Source: Bostrychus sinensis
Taxonomy: Eukaryota > Chordata > Actinopteri > Gobiiformes > Eleotridae
Reading direction: 5' to 3'
Assembly: GCA_020698575.1 (NCBI GenBank)
Contig: CM036254.1
Span: forward strand, 31,276,526 to 31,340,525
DNA length: 64,000 bases
Shown here: positions 35,055-46,344 of the stretch, piece after piece
How positions within the stretch are numbered: the stretch's first letter is position 1
Layout of the letters: every line of letters begins with the position of its first letter
Notes under the pieces: generated by a model
What the model was told of the DNA's origin: nothing
Seen by the model: the letters and a program-made list of their open reading frames with translations, nothing else
The model's database searches: none
Translations under genes and position numbers: made by a program

Positions 35055-35570
35055 ACCCATGGACTGTAAATATGTCATTTTTTGTTGTATACCAGAATAA
35101 TTAATGCCAAAATGTTAACCTGTAGAGAAAGAATTTCACCATTAATTAGTGTTGTTTATTTGATTCTCAGAGCCTCTGTTGTAATAACACTGTCATATGT
35201 GTCCGGATGGGTTTGTTTTAATGCACAGCTGATTCCTGTGGAGTAAATAAACACACGCTTCACGCTGGCCTCCTCAAACCCAAACTACTCCCTAACAACA
35301 GAGTGTATTCAGCCTCATCTGCTCACCCCGCGCTCCTGCTGCTGCTGCTCTCCTCTGCCTGCCATGTTTGGAAATGCCAGTGGCGATCACACAAGTGGCT
35401 TTACAGCAGATTTCTTTAATTAAGTAATTGTTGTGATAAATTGCACAGCCCTAACGTGTCCTATTTCTCAGGGACATAGTGGAATATTTGGTGCAGTGTG
35501 CTTAACATGTGAGGGAATCATCAAACTGATAATTCTTATGTATTTTTGCAGTTACATCTCATCTGAAAAA
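35055..35570. other. Unannotated non-coding DNA
   Basis: No exon or repeat recognised. Confidence 0.5.
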
Positions 35571-35576
35571 GTGTTT

Positions 35577-35790
35577 ATAAAGGGGATATTCAGCAAAATC
35601 AACCTTTTCTTCTCCCATGTTGTGCTGTTGTTTCCTCTTAAAAAGATTTGGAGTTGTGTTCTGTTTGAGTAATCCTGTGTTCTCTGGCGCTCAGCTTCTG
35701 AGGCCTCAAAACGCTTGGTTGCATGAACCTCCGTTTCTCCCATGAGGCCCCGCTCACTCCAGGAAGCACTGACCAATCAACAAGCCTTCT
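35577..35790 (-). mobile_element. TTAA-type miniature element, family B copy 4 (right part)
   Basis: Inverted relative to the other copies. The left edge TATAAAGGGGATATT stands for the family right terminus, and the internal GAGTTGTGTTCTGTTTGAGT, CCTCAAAACGC and GCACTGACCAATCAACAAGC match 18350-18557 in reverse. The distal terminus is missing. Confidence 0.55.
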
Positions 35791-35794
35791 ATTA

Positions 35795-36840
35795 TATTAT
35801 ATTATAGAACTGGGTAATGAATGACGTCACGATCGCTGTTGTTTTCAATGGCTCTGCTCACTGGCGCATGATGCCAAATAAGTATTTTTTATCTCTGCGT
35901 TATTTCCATATTGGGCAGCCCATTGAGAAGGCGAACCCACGAGCAAGTGTGGTCTTGCGTCACGTACCACATGATCAGCTCTGACCAATGGGCTAGAATG
36001 GACTGGCTAGAATTTATTTATTTATTTATTTTGCCAATTTAAGGATTTTAAATGGGTAAAAAAGTCCATGCTGTGAAAATAGATATAAACACTGTTCTTT
36101 GATTATGTTCAAAAGACTGCAATACTCTGCTGCCCTCTGCTGGTCTCTTCACCTGTTTCTTTATGGCCCTAGCAGAGTATTTACTAAAAATGTTTTCTTT
36201 TAGTCACATAATGTTTTAAAGGCTGTGACACATGCTGCTGTTGGTTTGTTAGCATAATATAGTCCCTTTAATATACTGTATTCTTTAGAACAATTTTCTA
36301 GTCTGCGCTGAGAAGAAGTCATTTGTTTGATTCTGAATACTTAAGACTATGCATTACTGAGCTTCTCTCCTCCTACAGTTAAACCTTTATAGTGAACAGT
36401 AATATTGGTTTAAAGCATTTGAATTTCTATACAGTCTGTGCTATTACACAGTTCAGTTCAGTTCATGTGTGAAAGTGCGGGCCGGGTGTGTGCTTCACTG
36501 AGCTGAAAGTCAGTGTGGAAAGTCAGCCTCCTCCCCGCGTCACACAGATAAAGAGCCGACCTTGGTGGTGGCACCTTTGGGTGACGTGGCCTTGTGCGGA
36601 CACAGAGGCTGGGGGTGTGTGTCTGTGATGCTCATGCTTTGTGAACAACAGTCAGAGAGGTTACACAGAGTCAGCCAGGACCTCGCCCAGAGAAAGACCA
36701 GAATTCTGATTTCGATCATAAACATGAACATAAAGACTGTGACTGTGCTGATATCACTGCATGCATCAAGAAGTGGATATGTTCCAGTTTAAAATACTTC
36801 ATCATTATTATTAGACCCCATCGCAGCTGTTTAAACTTAA
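35795..36840. other. Unannotated non-coding DNA
   Basis: No exon or repeat family recognised. Confidence 0.5.
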
Positions 36841-36842
36841 AC

Positions 36843-37352
36843 TTAAAGGGCCCATATTATGCTTTTTTGTGTCTTTTAAATTAATTTATGACATCTCTAG
36901 ATCAGCATCTTATGATTTGTTGGTCAGAAAAAGCAGTAATTATTGAAAATTTGAAGAAACTCATCATTGACTCTGTGAGAAACACTCAGATTAGGTCCCT
37001 GTCCCTTTAAGAGCCCCTCCCTCCACCTGCTTTCACGCCCCTTCAGGCTCACAACATGTGCTGCTGCAACGCTGCAGTCCTAGGTGGGTTTGTTTGGTTG
37101 CTGCGGGGGAGGTGTGAGCTGAATGGGACTGGGCCGTGAGGGGGAGAGGCGTGGTCAGGTGGAAATGGCAGACATCGGTGAAACAAGACGTTTCTGTCCT
37201 TTCAGGAAGTCAGGGTAAATAAATAGAGGATTATTCAAACATGTGTGAATGAAACAAAAACACAACTCCAGGTATGTTTTTGATGCAGGAAAAACATAAA
37301 AATATGGTAGAAAGCTCAGAAAAGTCGATTTTGCTTAATAGGGCCTCTTTAA
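36843..37352 (+). mobile_element. TTAA-flanked miniature element, family B copy 5
   Basis: Left border TTAA-AGGGCCCATATTATGC; right border TAATAGGGCCTCT-TTAA. The inner part holds CACAACTCCAGGTATGTTTT, as in the other family B copies, but the left third differs, so it is a related subfamily. It ends exactly where the L1-like remnant begins. Confidence 0.75.
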
Positions 37353-37890
37353 GGATACAGACAAATGTTGGAAATGCAGCACAAAAGGAACTTTCTTACA
37401 TCCGACTGTGGGAATGTCCCCTGACCCAGAATTACTGGATGAAGATTCATGGTTGTTTCAAGAATGTCACGCGAGCCAATTTCAACTACATTCCAAAGGT
37501 TTACATTCTGAGAGATCCACAGATGACAGCACATTGCAAGTCACCTGACAGTATTCAGACTAGTATAATAATTGGGAAACAAGTTCTGATGTGCTACTAG
37601 AAGAACTCACCAGTGGTTCATAGAACTGGCCAAAGTGGCCTCATATGAACATATGCTCTTTAGGACTTTGTACTATTCAAAAAAATGGAGGGGCTACTTA
37701 GACTACATTAAGCGTACTGGTGAAGGAGTAACTGGAGTACTGTGATGAACTGTCTGATGTGATGTGTTGATGTTATTGGAAATGTATAACCAAGTTGCAT
37801 TTTTTAGCATTATTGTTAATGTTTGTTTTTGTTGTTATTATTTTGTTTTGTTTTTGCTATCTCTGATCATTGGGGGTCTTAATTAAGTGG
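37353..37890 (+). mobile_element. L1/Tx1-like ORF2 C-terminal remnant
   Basis: Translation gives CWKCSTKGTFLH (37366-37401), then after a +1 shift LWECPLTQNYWMKIH and a frame open to a stop at 37600, then in a third frame LFRTLYYSKKWRGYLDYIKR. A CWxC cluster followed by GTxLH and WxCP is the usual C-terminal signature of L1-like ORF2. Two frameshifts make it inactive. An AT-rich 3' part follows. The 5' side is cut by the TTAA element at 36843-37352. Confidence 0.8.
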
Positions 37891-37894
37891 ACTC

Positions 37895-38490
37895 CTGATA
37901 TATACAATTATTAAAATACAAATGGCAAACAAAACAACAATATGCGATACAGAAAAAGACATCATTGTATAAAAAAAAAAAAAACGGATACTTGGAGCAA
38001 GAAGGGACTGTGAGCTCAGTCTGTGTAATTGGGACAAAGTCAGGCAGGGGATATAGTTGGAGCGAATGACCTAAAATATGATGAAATCCCAGAGTAAAAA
38101 GTGTTATGGACCTAAAGCAACTCTTCATATTCCATATTCCACATGACTCCCTGTCATGCTGTGGCTCTCCGAGCTGACCTCTCCAGTCACACAGGGATCT
38201 TTCCCACTGTCTCCAGGCTGCTCTGGGCTGCGGGACTAATGCGCGCTCATTCCTCTCCATCAGGCCGGGCCGCTGTCAGAGAGCCGCAGTAACACCTCGT
38301 ATCGACCAGTGGACGTGAGGAGCTGACCTTTGGATCGCACCAGGGAGCAGAAGTCTCTGAGTCAGACACCGCTCTGTGAACACCGCAGTGTGAGGAGATG
38401 AGCTACCACACATAACCAGCAGACACTAATTAGCTCACTTATTCAGCCTATCTTCTTAATGTTGCTCACTTTGTTTCATGAAAATGGTTT
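37895..38490. other. Unannotated non-coding DNA
   Basis: Holds an A run at about 37971-37984. No exon recognised. Confidence 0.5.
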
Positions 38491-38491
38491 A

Positions 38492-38865
38492 CTACGGTGG
38501 CCCTGAAGGGCAAGTCACACTAAGATAATCAAAAACATGCAAAGAAAAACTGAAACATACACACAAATTCAGAAACACGCACACAAATTTTAAAACATGC
38601 AGACAATTTCGGAAACTGGCACACAAATTTTAAAACATGCACAAATTCGGAAACATGCTCACAATTTCAGAAACTCGCACACTAATTTGGAAACACGGAC
38701 ACAAATTTGGAAGCACACACACACACATTTTCAAATTTGTGTGCTTGTTTTTGAATTTGTGTGCACATTTTCAAATTTGTCTGCATGTTTCAGTTTTTCT
38801 TCATATTTTCATATTCATATTTTTGATTTTGCTGGCATGACTTGCCCTTCAGGGCCACCGTAGGC
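38492..38865. mobile_element. Foldback miniature element, copy 3 (long form)
   Basis: TA-CGGTGGCCCTGAAGGGCAAG starts it and the exact complement with TA ends it (23-bp perfect terminal repeat, then partly matched). The left arm holds a 20-bp array: ACACAAATT-type units start at 38561, 38581, 38601 and 38621, followed by slightly shortened ones to about 38720. At about 38725 the array switches to the complementary orientation, with ATTTGT starts at 38734, 38754 and 38774. The array can pair with itself, giving a stem inside the terminal stem. Confidence 0.9.
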
Positions 38866-38874
38866 TACGCAGTG

Positions 38875-40130
38875 CTAACACTGCAGCCCGGAGGAGCATT
38901 TTATTCACTAATATTTTTAAAAAGGACATTTAAAAATACATTACATATCATCTGTGTGTGGGAAAGATAGTCAACACTGAAAGCTGTGGCATGAGCACTG
39001 TCCACAGAGACTGGTGGATAAAGACAGAAGGAGAGAGTGGGAGAAGAGAGGAGTGTGAGGCGGACGACGCGACAGGGACAGCGAAGGTTATTATGGTAAA
39101 GAGGTCAAGCCTGCACGAATGCTCAGTGTGCCAGAAAGGACACAATAACACAACAGAGTAAAGTGAGGCTGTCAGAGGAACGACAGAGAATAGCACCTCC
39201 CTGTACGTCTGACTGAGACTGAGGCAGAGCTGGTGTGAGGACAGGCCCTGTGCACCAAATGTCATGGCGAGATTATCCTAAGAATTTTAGATGTTAAGGT
39301 TTCTCTCCAGCGTTTAATACATGTTTATAAGGTCCTTCAGGCTACACAATACAATTAAAAAGGAATAAAACTGTCAATGACTGGGTCAAGCAGGTTGACA
39401 GTTGAGGACAAAGTAAACAACCATTCAATAAGAGTTCGGTTAAAAGCGTGATTCAAGCATTTAATAAAAAATGTTTCCTTTTGTGGTGTCAGTATTTGTA
39501 AAAATCCTAAAATCTCAATATTTCATCTCACAATAATCATGACACGGAAATTTTTTCTGTGACATCCCAAACCACCACAGTCCCAGGAGGACCATCGCCC
39601 CATCAGAACATCACTGCATTCATGCACACTCTTGCCACCGTGCACCCCCCTGAGCGTGCGCGCTCTTCTCAGCGTGCAAAGACAGATGCTCATGGGTCCA
39701 CTTCAGGGCCCAGAAGCACACAGTCAAATGGAAACTCTAATGTGGGGAATGAAAAACAAAAAGACCAAGGCGCTGGCTCATAAAAGATTAAAATACTTTT
39801 ATTGTTGGGCCATATGGGAGCCATCGAGCTCTGTGGCATTTTAATATGGAAATTCTTGTTCAACCCTTTCTTATTATATTTATGCACTCTGCTTCGGTGA
39901 GCTATTCTCACGGGTCTTTTAGGCCATTTAGCTGGACTACTGTCCTTGCATGAGTCACATGTAGTGGGAGTAAAACTACTGACTTGAGTGGGCTCCAAGA
40001 CCTGCCATCACAGTTAGAGCCTTTACTGTTTCTCATTGTTTTTACTCCACTACAAAGCTTTAGTCTCAAAGAAACATGACCTTTTCTTCTTTCAGAAATG
40101 TGTTGGTCTGTAGAGTACTCTGACTGCCTT
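38875..40130. other. Unannotated non-coding DNA
   Basis: No exon or repeat family recognised. Confidence 0.5.
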
Positions 40131-40136
40131 AACACT

Positions 40137-40722
40137 GGCCTGGCGAGCCAGACTGCCCTACTTGCTTTTCTTTAGCAGGACAGTCTGGTTCCCCTCTGGG
40201 AACGTAGCGGTTCTTTGGTTCGATTTGCAGCTGGCCTATCACCGCTGTTAATCTTAAAAAAGCGGATTTAATAACTTCTCTTAATTGATTAACAGTGTTT
40301 AGTGCTTTCCTTCATCTCCTGTTGGTTCAGTCCTCATTATTGTCCAGTCCTCTGTGGGATTTTTCTTCGTCTCGTTCCCATTTTAACAACAGCTCTGTCT
40401 AGTTGACACCCAATGTAATGAACACATAAAAAAACCTGACTTTTTCCAAAAGTCTTTGTACATCTGGCTTCCACTGTTGTCTCAGTTCAGAAATAAGTAC
40501 AGAGCTGCTCATAATACGGTGTATTCTGGTGTTTTATGAAAAAAAAACTGTAATTCATGTTTGTTTGAGTCAGTGGTGCACTGCTTATGTCCCGCCCTTC
40601 GTTTCTCTGATTGGTTACTCCTCCTGTCATTGTTCCGCCACAGAAACAAAATGTTACCATAGGGGTACCGGATTAACTTCTTTGTATAGAATAGGAAAAG
40701 AGTTTGTCTGACAGGCCAGGCT
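40137..40722 (+). mobile_element. Inverted-repeat dispersed element, family C copy 1
   Basis: Starts GGCCTGGCGAGCCAGACTGC and ends GTTTGTCTGACAGGCCAGGC; the ends are inverted with mismatches. The interior includes GCAGGACAGTCTGG, GTCCTCATTATTGTC-type and TTTCTCTGATTGGTTACT phrases. The same sequence, split by a 1.73-kb insertion, is found at 57866-60052. No transposase frame. Confidence 0.65.
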
Positions 40723-40724
40723 AC

Positions 40725-41690
40725 CTCAACATAGAATTATTCAAATGTGCTCTGCAGCAGTCTCCTGTAAGTGAGCTAGACCAAGACACATTCATATTAC
40801 TTCTGTTAGGACTAACTCCACAGTGAGGACCAAATGAGATCAGAACTGGTTAGTACCAAGTCAGTTTGGAATTAATTACTACAAATATAAAACTATAGCT
40901 GGTCATAAAGTGATGGCTGCTATTATTTACATAAAAGAAAATATACTAAAGTTTCTAAAATTGACAGTGGTAGAACATGAGAGGAGCTGGAGACAGAGAC
41001 TGGAGGATGAGAGCAGATAAGTGTGAGTGTGACTGATGCATTAGTGAGAGCTGTGTGTCGGAACGCTGCCCGGGTAAATCCACAAACACGCACGCACAGC
41101 CAGCTCATATTTATTCAAGGCCCGCTTCATAAACACTTTGGATTTGATCCGTACAGTCATTTCACATCCAGCTCCGTTCTCCTGGTTCTTCTCGTCACAT
41201 CGCTTTCACTTCTTTGTGACAGCTAAATCACGGGGAACAATCCCATTACCTGACTCTGGCTGCAGCTCCAAGCAGAGCAGAGAGAGGTGTGCAGAGCTCT
41301 CACACCTGTCTGCGCCACAGCACCGGACAACACAGCCCAGACTCCATCTCTGACTCAGCATTTTCCACATCTCTATTGCAACGAGGCCCAAGCTACACTT
41401 CTACTGCTACATTATTCAATACATTTACATACTGCATGGTTAGGAAATGGTGAAAGTTATTTAATCCGGTTCATACAGTGTGCCCCTGTCCCAGTCACAA
41501 GTCTATAGAGAACAAGTCAGGACAATTCAAGGAAACATACAGTATATTATAGGTGCCAAACTGAAGAAAACTTAATATGGGCACAATGAATCAATAAGAG
41601 ACAGAGAATAGTAAAGTGTAATAATAACCACAACCTCTGTAGTATCAATAAACACATACCAACATACCACAACATTCTTAATCTGTCTAC
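40725..41690. other. Unannotated non-coding DNA
   Basis: No exon or repeat family recognised. Confidence 0.5.
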
Positions 41691-41700
41691 CATTGGGTAC

Positions 41701-42268
41701 TAGAGGTCGGCCAATATATCGCTCGACCAATTAATCAGGCTGATTTTTGCTTTTTTTTTTTTAGGTCAATCAGAAATTGTCACTTTAATGCCGATTCTTT
41801 TCAACCATGTGACTGAAGGACCCAGCTTCTCCAACCATCTTGAAACAGTTTGGCTTCTTACACTGCAATTCATAGGGAACATCCAAAATCACTTTATCTA
41901 AACTGAAAACAGCAATAAAACAATTTTGATCATTTCTCTGGCATGGAACCTTTTAGAACAAAAAATCCAAATGCATTTTGTAGCTCTCCTCATGTTTTAC
42001 CTGCACGGTGAATTTGACTGAAATTGCCTTAATGGTTTTCTTAAAAAAAACAACTCATTTTTAACTGTTCTCACTGTCAACTCTAGCACATTTGTTTACA
42101 TTTTAATAAGCATTACTGAAAACATAGGGCTATCGTATAATATTTTCTTTCATGAAATTAAGAAAATCAGCCCTATATCCCCCAAAAAATCAGCAGTGTT
42201 TATCATCAGAATTTTTAAAATCTGTATCAACATCAGCCATAGAAAAAACCCATATTGGTTGACCTCTA
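41701..42268. mobile_element. hAT-like non-autonomous element, perfect 8-bp duplication
   Basis: The left end TAGAGGTCGGCCAATAT and the reverse complement of the right end TAGAGGTCAACCAATAT differ at two of 17 positions. TTGGGTAC lies directly outside both ends (41693-41700 and 42269-42276), a perfect 8-bp duplication as made by hAT transposases. The 568-bp interior lacks a coding frame. 21535-21965 is an older, truncated relative. Confidence 0.9.
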
Positions 42269-42493
42269 TTGGGTACTCTCACCATTAACACACACCGAGA
42301 CATACAGTAGATTCCTGTCCATGGTTTATAAACCTTCTGATATAGAATGCATGTTGGATATGAGATAATGCAGCTCTGTCAGCCGTGCTCCATGGAGAAA
42401 TCCCCCGTGGCTCTGATTGGTCATGCGTTCTCGCTCTGTGACACAGTAAACAGCATTCCAACAGCCACCTCCTTACACACAAACAAAGCCAAC

Positions 42494-42918
42494 CTACGGT
42501 GGCCCTGAAGGCCAAGTCACACCAACACTCAGTAACACGCAAAGAAAAACTGAAACACACACAAATTTGTAAAAACCAACACGCATGTTTCTAAATTCTA
42601 AATTTGTGTGTATGTTTCCAAATTTTTGTGTGGGATTTTGTATTTGTGTGTTTCTAAATTTGTGTGCATGTTGCCAAATTTATGTGCATTTCAATTTTTT
42701 TTTGCATTTTTTTATATTTGTGTATGTGTTTCTAAGTTTGTTTGCGTGTTTTCACGTTTGCGTTTCTAATTTTTGTGGTGTTTTTGTATTTGTGTGCCTG
42801 TTTCCAAATTTGTGTGTGTTTTTGTATTTGTGTGGATTTTTTTAAATATGTGTGCATGTTTCCAAATTTGTGTGCGTGCTTTTGATTTTGCTGGTGTGAC
42901 TTGCCCTTCTTGCCATCA
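42494..42918. mobile_element. Foldback miniature element, copy 4
   Basis: The left end TA-CGGTGGCCCTGAAGGCCAAG is intact apart from one change; the right end GTGTGACTTGCCCTTCTTGC has a decayed terminus. The interior is almost entirely ATTTGTGTG-type units (phased at 42602, 42622 and 42642, then irregular), with only a short complementary arm near 42550, so the array is lopsided compared with 38492-38865. Same end order as copy 3. Confidence 0.8.
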
Positions 42919-42919
42919 T

Positions 42920-43770
42920 ACCAACTTGACTAAATGGCAAACAAGCCCAAGTTAAAGCTACACTTCCCAACAGCAGAACAGAGCTTTCCTTTCTTTTGTG
43001 TAACCAGACCGAGCCAGAAGAGAAGATTATTTCTGTTACAGGTGTGTCAGCTCTGCTCTGATACAAACATCTCTTCCTGCAGTGTTGTTGACAATATTTC
43101 TATCACTTGGTCAGCAGTGGTCAGATTCTATGTTCTGATGGCTTTATTCTCTCCTAACCTCAGCTCAGACCAGCCCAGTGTTGCGTGTGTGTGTACGTGT
43201 GTGTTCCAGTGTTGTGACTCTGCGTTTGGACTCGTACCCGCACACACACGATTCTGCCTCTGGGCCACAGACGTCCAGAGTTCACCTTTACAAATGTGTC
43301 CCGTCAGCAACATTCACTCAACGCAATTAACATAAGCAGGTTAATTATGCAAATAGGGGACACGCAGAACAAAACACCTGAGTCTGAGGCTCCCAAACCA
43401 CACCGGAGGGAAACGGGAAGAGAGGGGATACGGACCCATTTAACATCTAGCCACAGGACTGATGAGAGATGACTTTGGAAAACTTAGCATCGACAGCAAA
43501 AACTTTTATGAACCTAAATGTAAAAGTTTTACAGCAACAGAATGAGAACCATGGCCATTTGAGAGATACAGAGGAGCTTAGTGACAGAGCAAGGCCTGGA
43601 ACGGCTGCTGACAGTACAGTTCTGTTTGCTGGTGGTCACAGGAACTCAAGGAGAACTGTCCATGGACATTTGCAACAATGCCTTTTTTAACTCTTGTGCT
43701 CCAATGGGGAGAAAAGTGTCCATTTCATGTTTTATTTTATTTTTTTAGGATGTTGCAGTGGTTCTTAGCT
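42920..43770. other. Unannotated non-coding DNA
   Basis: Contains a GTGTGTGTGTACGTGTGTGT run at 43184-43203. No exon or repeat family recognised. Confidence 0.5.
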
Positions 43771-43776
43771 TTTCTG

Positions 43777-44236
43777 GTATATAGTAGGACTAATATAGAA
43801 CTATACCCATATCTATCCACCCATCTTCTTCCACTTTATCTGGGGCCGGGTTGTGGGGACAGCAGTCCAAGCAGAGATGCCCAGACTTCCCTCTCCACAG
43901 ACACTTCCTCCAGCTCTACATAGTCCCTCCAGCGTGTCCTAGGTCTTCCGTTGGGTCTCTGCCTGGTGGGAGGAGGTATCCGGAACAGATGCCCGAGCCA
44001 CTACATAATATGGAACTATATCAGGACTATTATAGAACTAAGGACTTAATATGGAACTATACGAGGATTAATAGAGAACTATACCCGGACTAATATGGAA
44101 CTATCCCAGGATTAATATGGACTTAATATGGAACTATACTTGAACTAATGTAGAACTATAACAGGACTAATATAGAAATGTACCCGCACTTATATAGACT
44201 TAATATGGAACTATACCAGGGCTAATGTAGACCTAT
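43777..44236. repeat. 22-bp minisatellite split by an insertion
   Basis: The AACTAT anchor recurs at 44014, 44036, 44055 (irregular), 44077, 44099, 44132, 44154, 44176 (variant), 44209 and 44231 (variant). Spacings are 22 bp, with two of 33 bp that contain an extra 11-bp half unit (CTTAATATGGA). One leading unit at about 43780-43807 is separated from the rest by the repeat at 43808-44003. Confidence 0.85.
43808..44003 (+). mobile_element. Teleost dispersed repeat inserted in the minisatellite
   Basis: Starts ATCTATCCACCCATCTTCTT and includes AAGCAGAGATGCCCAGACTT and a CCAGCGTGTCCTAGGTCTTC phrase, a sequence very widespread in fish genomes and probably derived from a non-LTR element. Its edges fall within units of the 22-bp array. 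Strand assignment follows the listed phrases and is arbitrary. Confidence 0.65.
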
Positions 44237-44239
44237 ACC

Positions 44240-44875
44240 ACTTTGTAAAAGCTCTCACTGAATGTTTTCTTTGCTCCTTTGGCTCCTCTTAATGTCAGTG
44301 TTTGTTGACTTACTGGTCCATGTCTCCAGGTCTCTGTCTCTGTCCCGCTGCAGAGACAGGAGCACAGTACAGTTCCTTGTGCTGCTGGTAAATGAGTTAA
44401 AGGCCCTGACTGCACATCACATGCTTTTCATTCCTTCATTTTCAGACAGATTTATGACATTAGCGTCGGTCAAGAGCAGGGTCAAAGACTTTAACAGAAT
44501 GTTTTACTGATACTAGGGGTCATCAGACGGGGCCGCGACTGTCCCACTGCTCCACTGACCACATACATACACACCTGATTAATTATGGATTCATTATGAT
44601 GGTGAATAATGAGAAGCTAATGACTCATTAAATGTCTCCTTGACCCACAGTCGGACTCTGCCAGTGTTCCTACAGCACTGTCACATCAGCGCTACTTTAT
44701 TAACGAGTAATTACCGAAAAAACAAACGGTGTCTCTGAGCCCAGTCTGCAGACCCGGTCCAAATCCAATCAAAGTGGATTCAGTTAGAATTATCTGTGGA
44801 CAGTCCGTGTCCCGGTCTGGAGCTCGTCTCATGTGAGCGCTGTCATGAGACTAAAGACTGACCGGACATAATCAC
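44240..44875. other. Unannotated DNA, possible conserved segment
   Basis: 44560-44800 combines TGATTAATTATGG and ACGAGTAATTACCG cores with unique flanks, which resembles homeodomain-site-rich conserved DNA. Composition only. Confidence 0.35.
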
Positions 44876-44929
44876 TGTCACACAAGTCTTCTGCTACAGG
44901 GACACACAAATACACAAACACATGGACTA

Positions 44930-45032
44930 ACCAGGGACAGACACACATGTGGACAGACCAGGGACAGACAAACACAGACCAGGAACAGACATTCGTGGAC
45001 AGACCAGGGACACAGACAGATGTGGACGGTGG
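44930..45032. repeat. Short degenerate tandem repeat
   Basis: GGACAGACCAGGGACAGAC-type units of about 17-22 bp, four to five imperfect copies. Confidence 0.6.
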
Positions 45033-45049
45033 GATAGGATGAGATCAGG

Positions 45050-45170
45050 GGTTCTCACTCAAATGAGAAGGGTTCACTAGCCAACATACTCCAGTCCCAA
45101 GCCTCTTGTCTCAGGAAGGGCATCCAGCACAAAAACCTATGCCAGACTATGAATGTGAGTCAGTATCTCA
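45050..45170 (+). mobile_element. Teleost dispersed repeat fragment
   Basis: Opposite-orientation relative of 29085-29195: CAGGAAGGGCATCCAGC followed by AAAACCTATGCCAGACTATG. Confidence 0.5.
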
Positions 45171-45174
45171 TTTG

Positions 45175-45780
45175 CTGTGGCAGGCCCTGAAGCAAGCAGG
45201 CTTTAGAACTCAAAATATTCAAAAGGGAAGAAAAATTCCACTAGATTTGCCTTTAACATGAGAGCTCATCTGTAGAGACTGGGGCAGTATTAAGCACAGT
45301 AGTATTTAGTATTGTCGGCTCTGATTTTATTCCCATGTCATAACTCTCACAGAGCTGTATATTTTTACAGACCCCATGTGCTATAGGCACTGTAGGTTGT
45401 ACACATATGGAAGTATTGACACAGCAGTGAGTCAATACACTTTCCACCTGGAGTCATCTGTTCTTGTCCAACACGTTCGATACTCACGCGTTTCTCCTCT
45501 GATCACCAATACTTCAGATCCCTCAAACTCATGTTGAATTAACACTAATCTATAAGCTGAGAAACAGGTACAATAGATATTAGAAGGGGAGAAAATAATC
45601 ATTTTTCTGATGCATCGATCAGTTCTTTAAAAAAGATTCTGAATTGATTTAGAAAAGCCAATAATCTGTATTTTGTAAAGACTACAAATTATTAAAATAG
45701 GCTATGTCCACAAATCTTATGCTACTGCAAAGAGTCAGCTCTGGCAAATGCTAACAGAATTTGCCACTGCAACATATCAA
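45175..45780. other. Unannotated non-coding DNA
   Basis: No exon or repeat recognised. Confidence 0.5.
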
Positions 45781-45786
45781 TTTTTA

Positions 45787-46340
45787 CAGTGGCTTGCAAA
45801 AGTATTCATCCCCCTTAGCATTTTTCCTTTATTGTTGCCTTACAACCTGTAATTTAATTGGATCATTGGGAGTTTTATGTCAGTCACTTTATATCTCATG
45901 GCAACAATTATAAAAATGCTAAATATTTTTAATTGTGAAGCAAACACAAAATATGACAGAAAAACAGAAAACTTGAGTGTGCAAAAGTATTCATCCTCTT
46001 TTTAAAGAGGCCCCTAAAAGAGACCCAGTGTTACTCACCCTCAGAAATCACAGAAATACTGTAGTAAGATAAGGTTGGCCTGTCATTATACCACAAAACA
46101 CAATTTAATTTATCAATACAACATGTAAAAGATAGGGAACCACACCAAACCTGCCTAAAAAAATGTCATTTGAAAGGGAGTCAACAGCACAAAAAATGTC
46201 TTAGGTGTTAAGGTGTGGCTATTTTTTAGAGAGTATTTTAAGAGGAATCTGAAAATTCACCCCAAAATACACACCTGAGGCAAAATCTATGCCATTTGAA
46301 TCAACACTCCAAAGTCTGACCTCCGAGGACGCAGCATAAA
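45787..46340 (+). mobile_element. Tc1-like left terminus with IR/DR layout
   Basis: TA at 45785-45786 precedes CAGTGGCTTGCAAAAGTATT, the recognisable start of fish Tc1-like transposons. GCAAAAGTATTCATCC occurs at 45796 and again at 45981, 185 bp apart in direct orientation, which fits the outer and inner direct repeats of IR/DR-type elements such as Sleeping Beauty relatives. No transposase ORF and no matching right terminus are in the window. The right limit is approximate. Confidence 0.75.
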
Positions 46341-46344
46341 GTAA

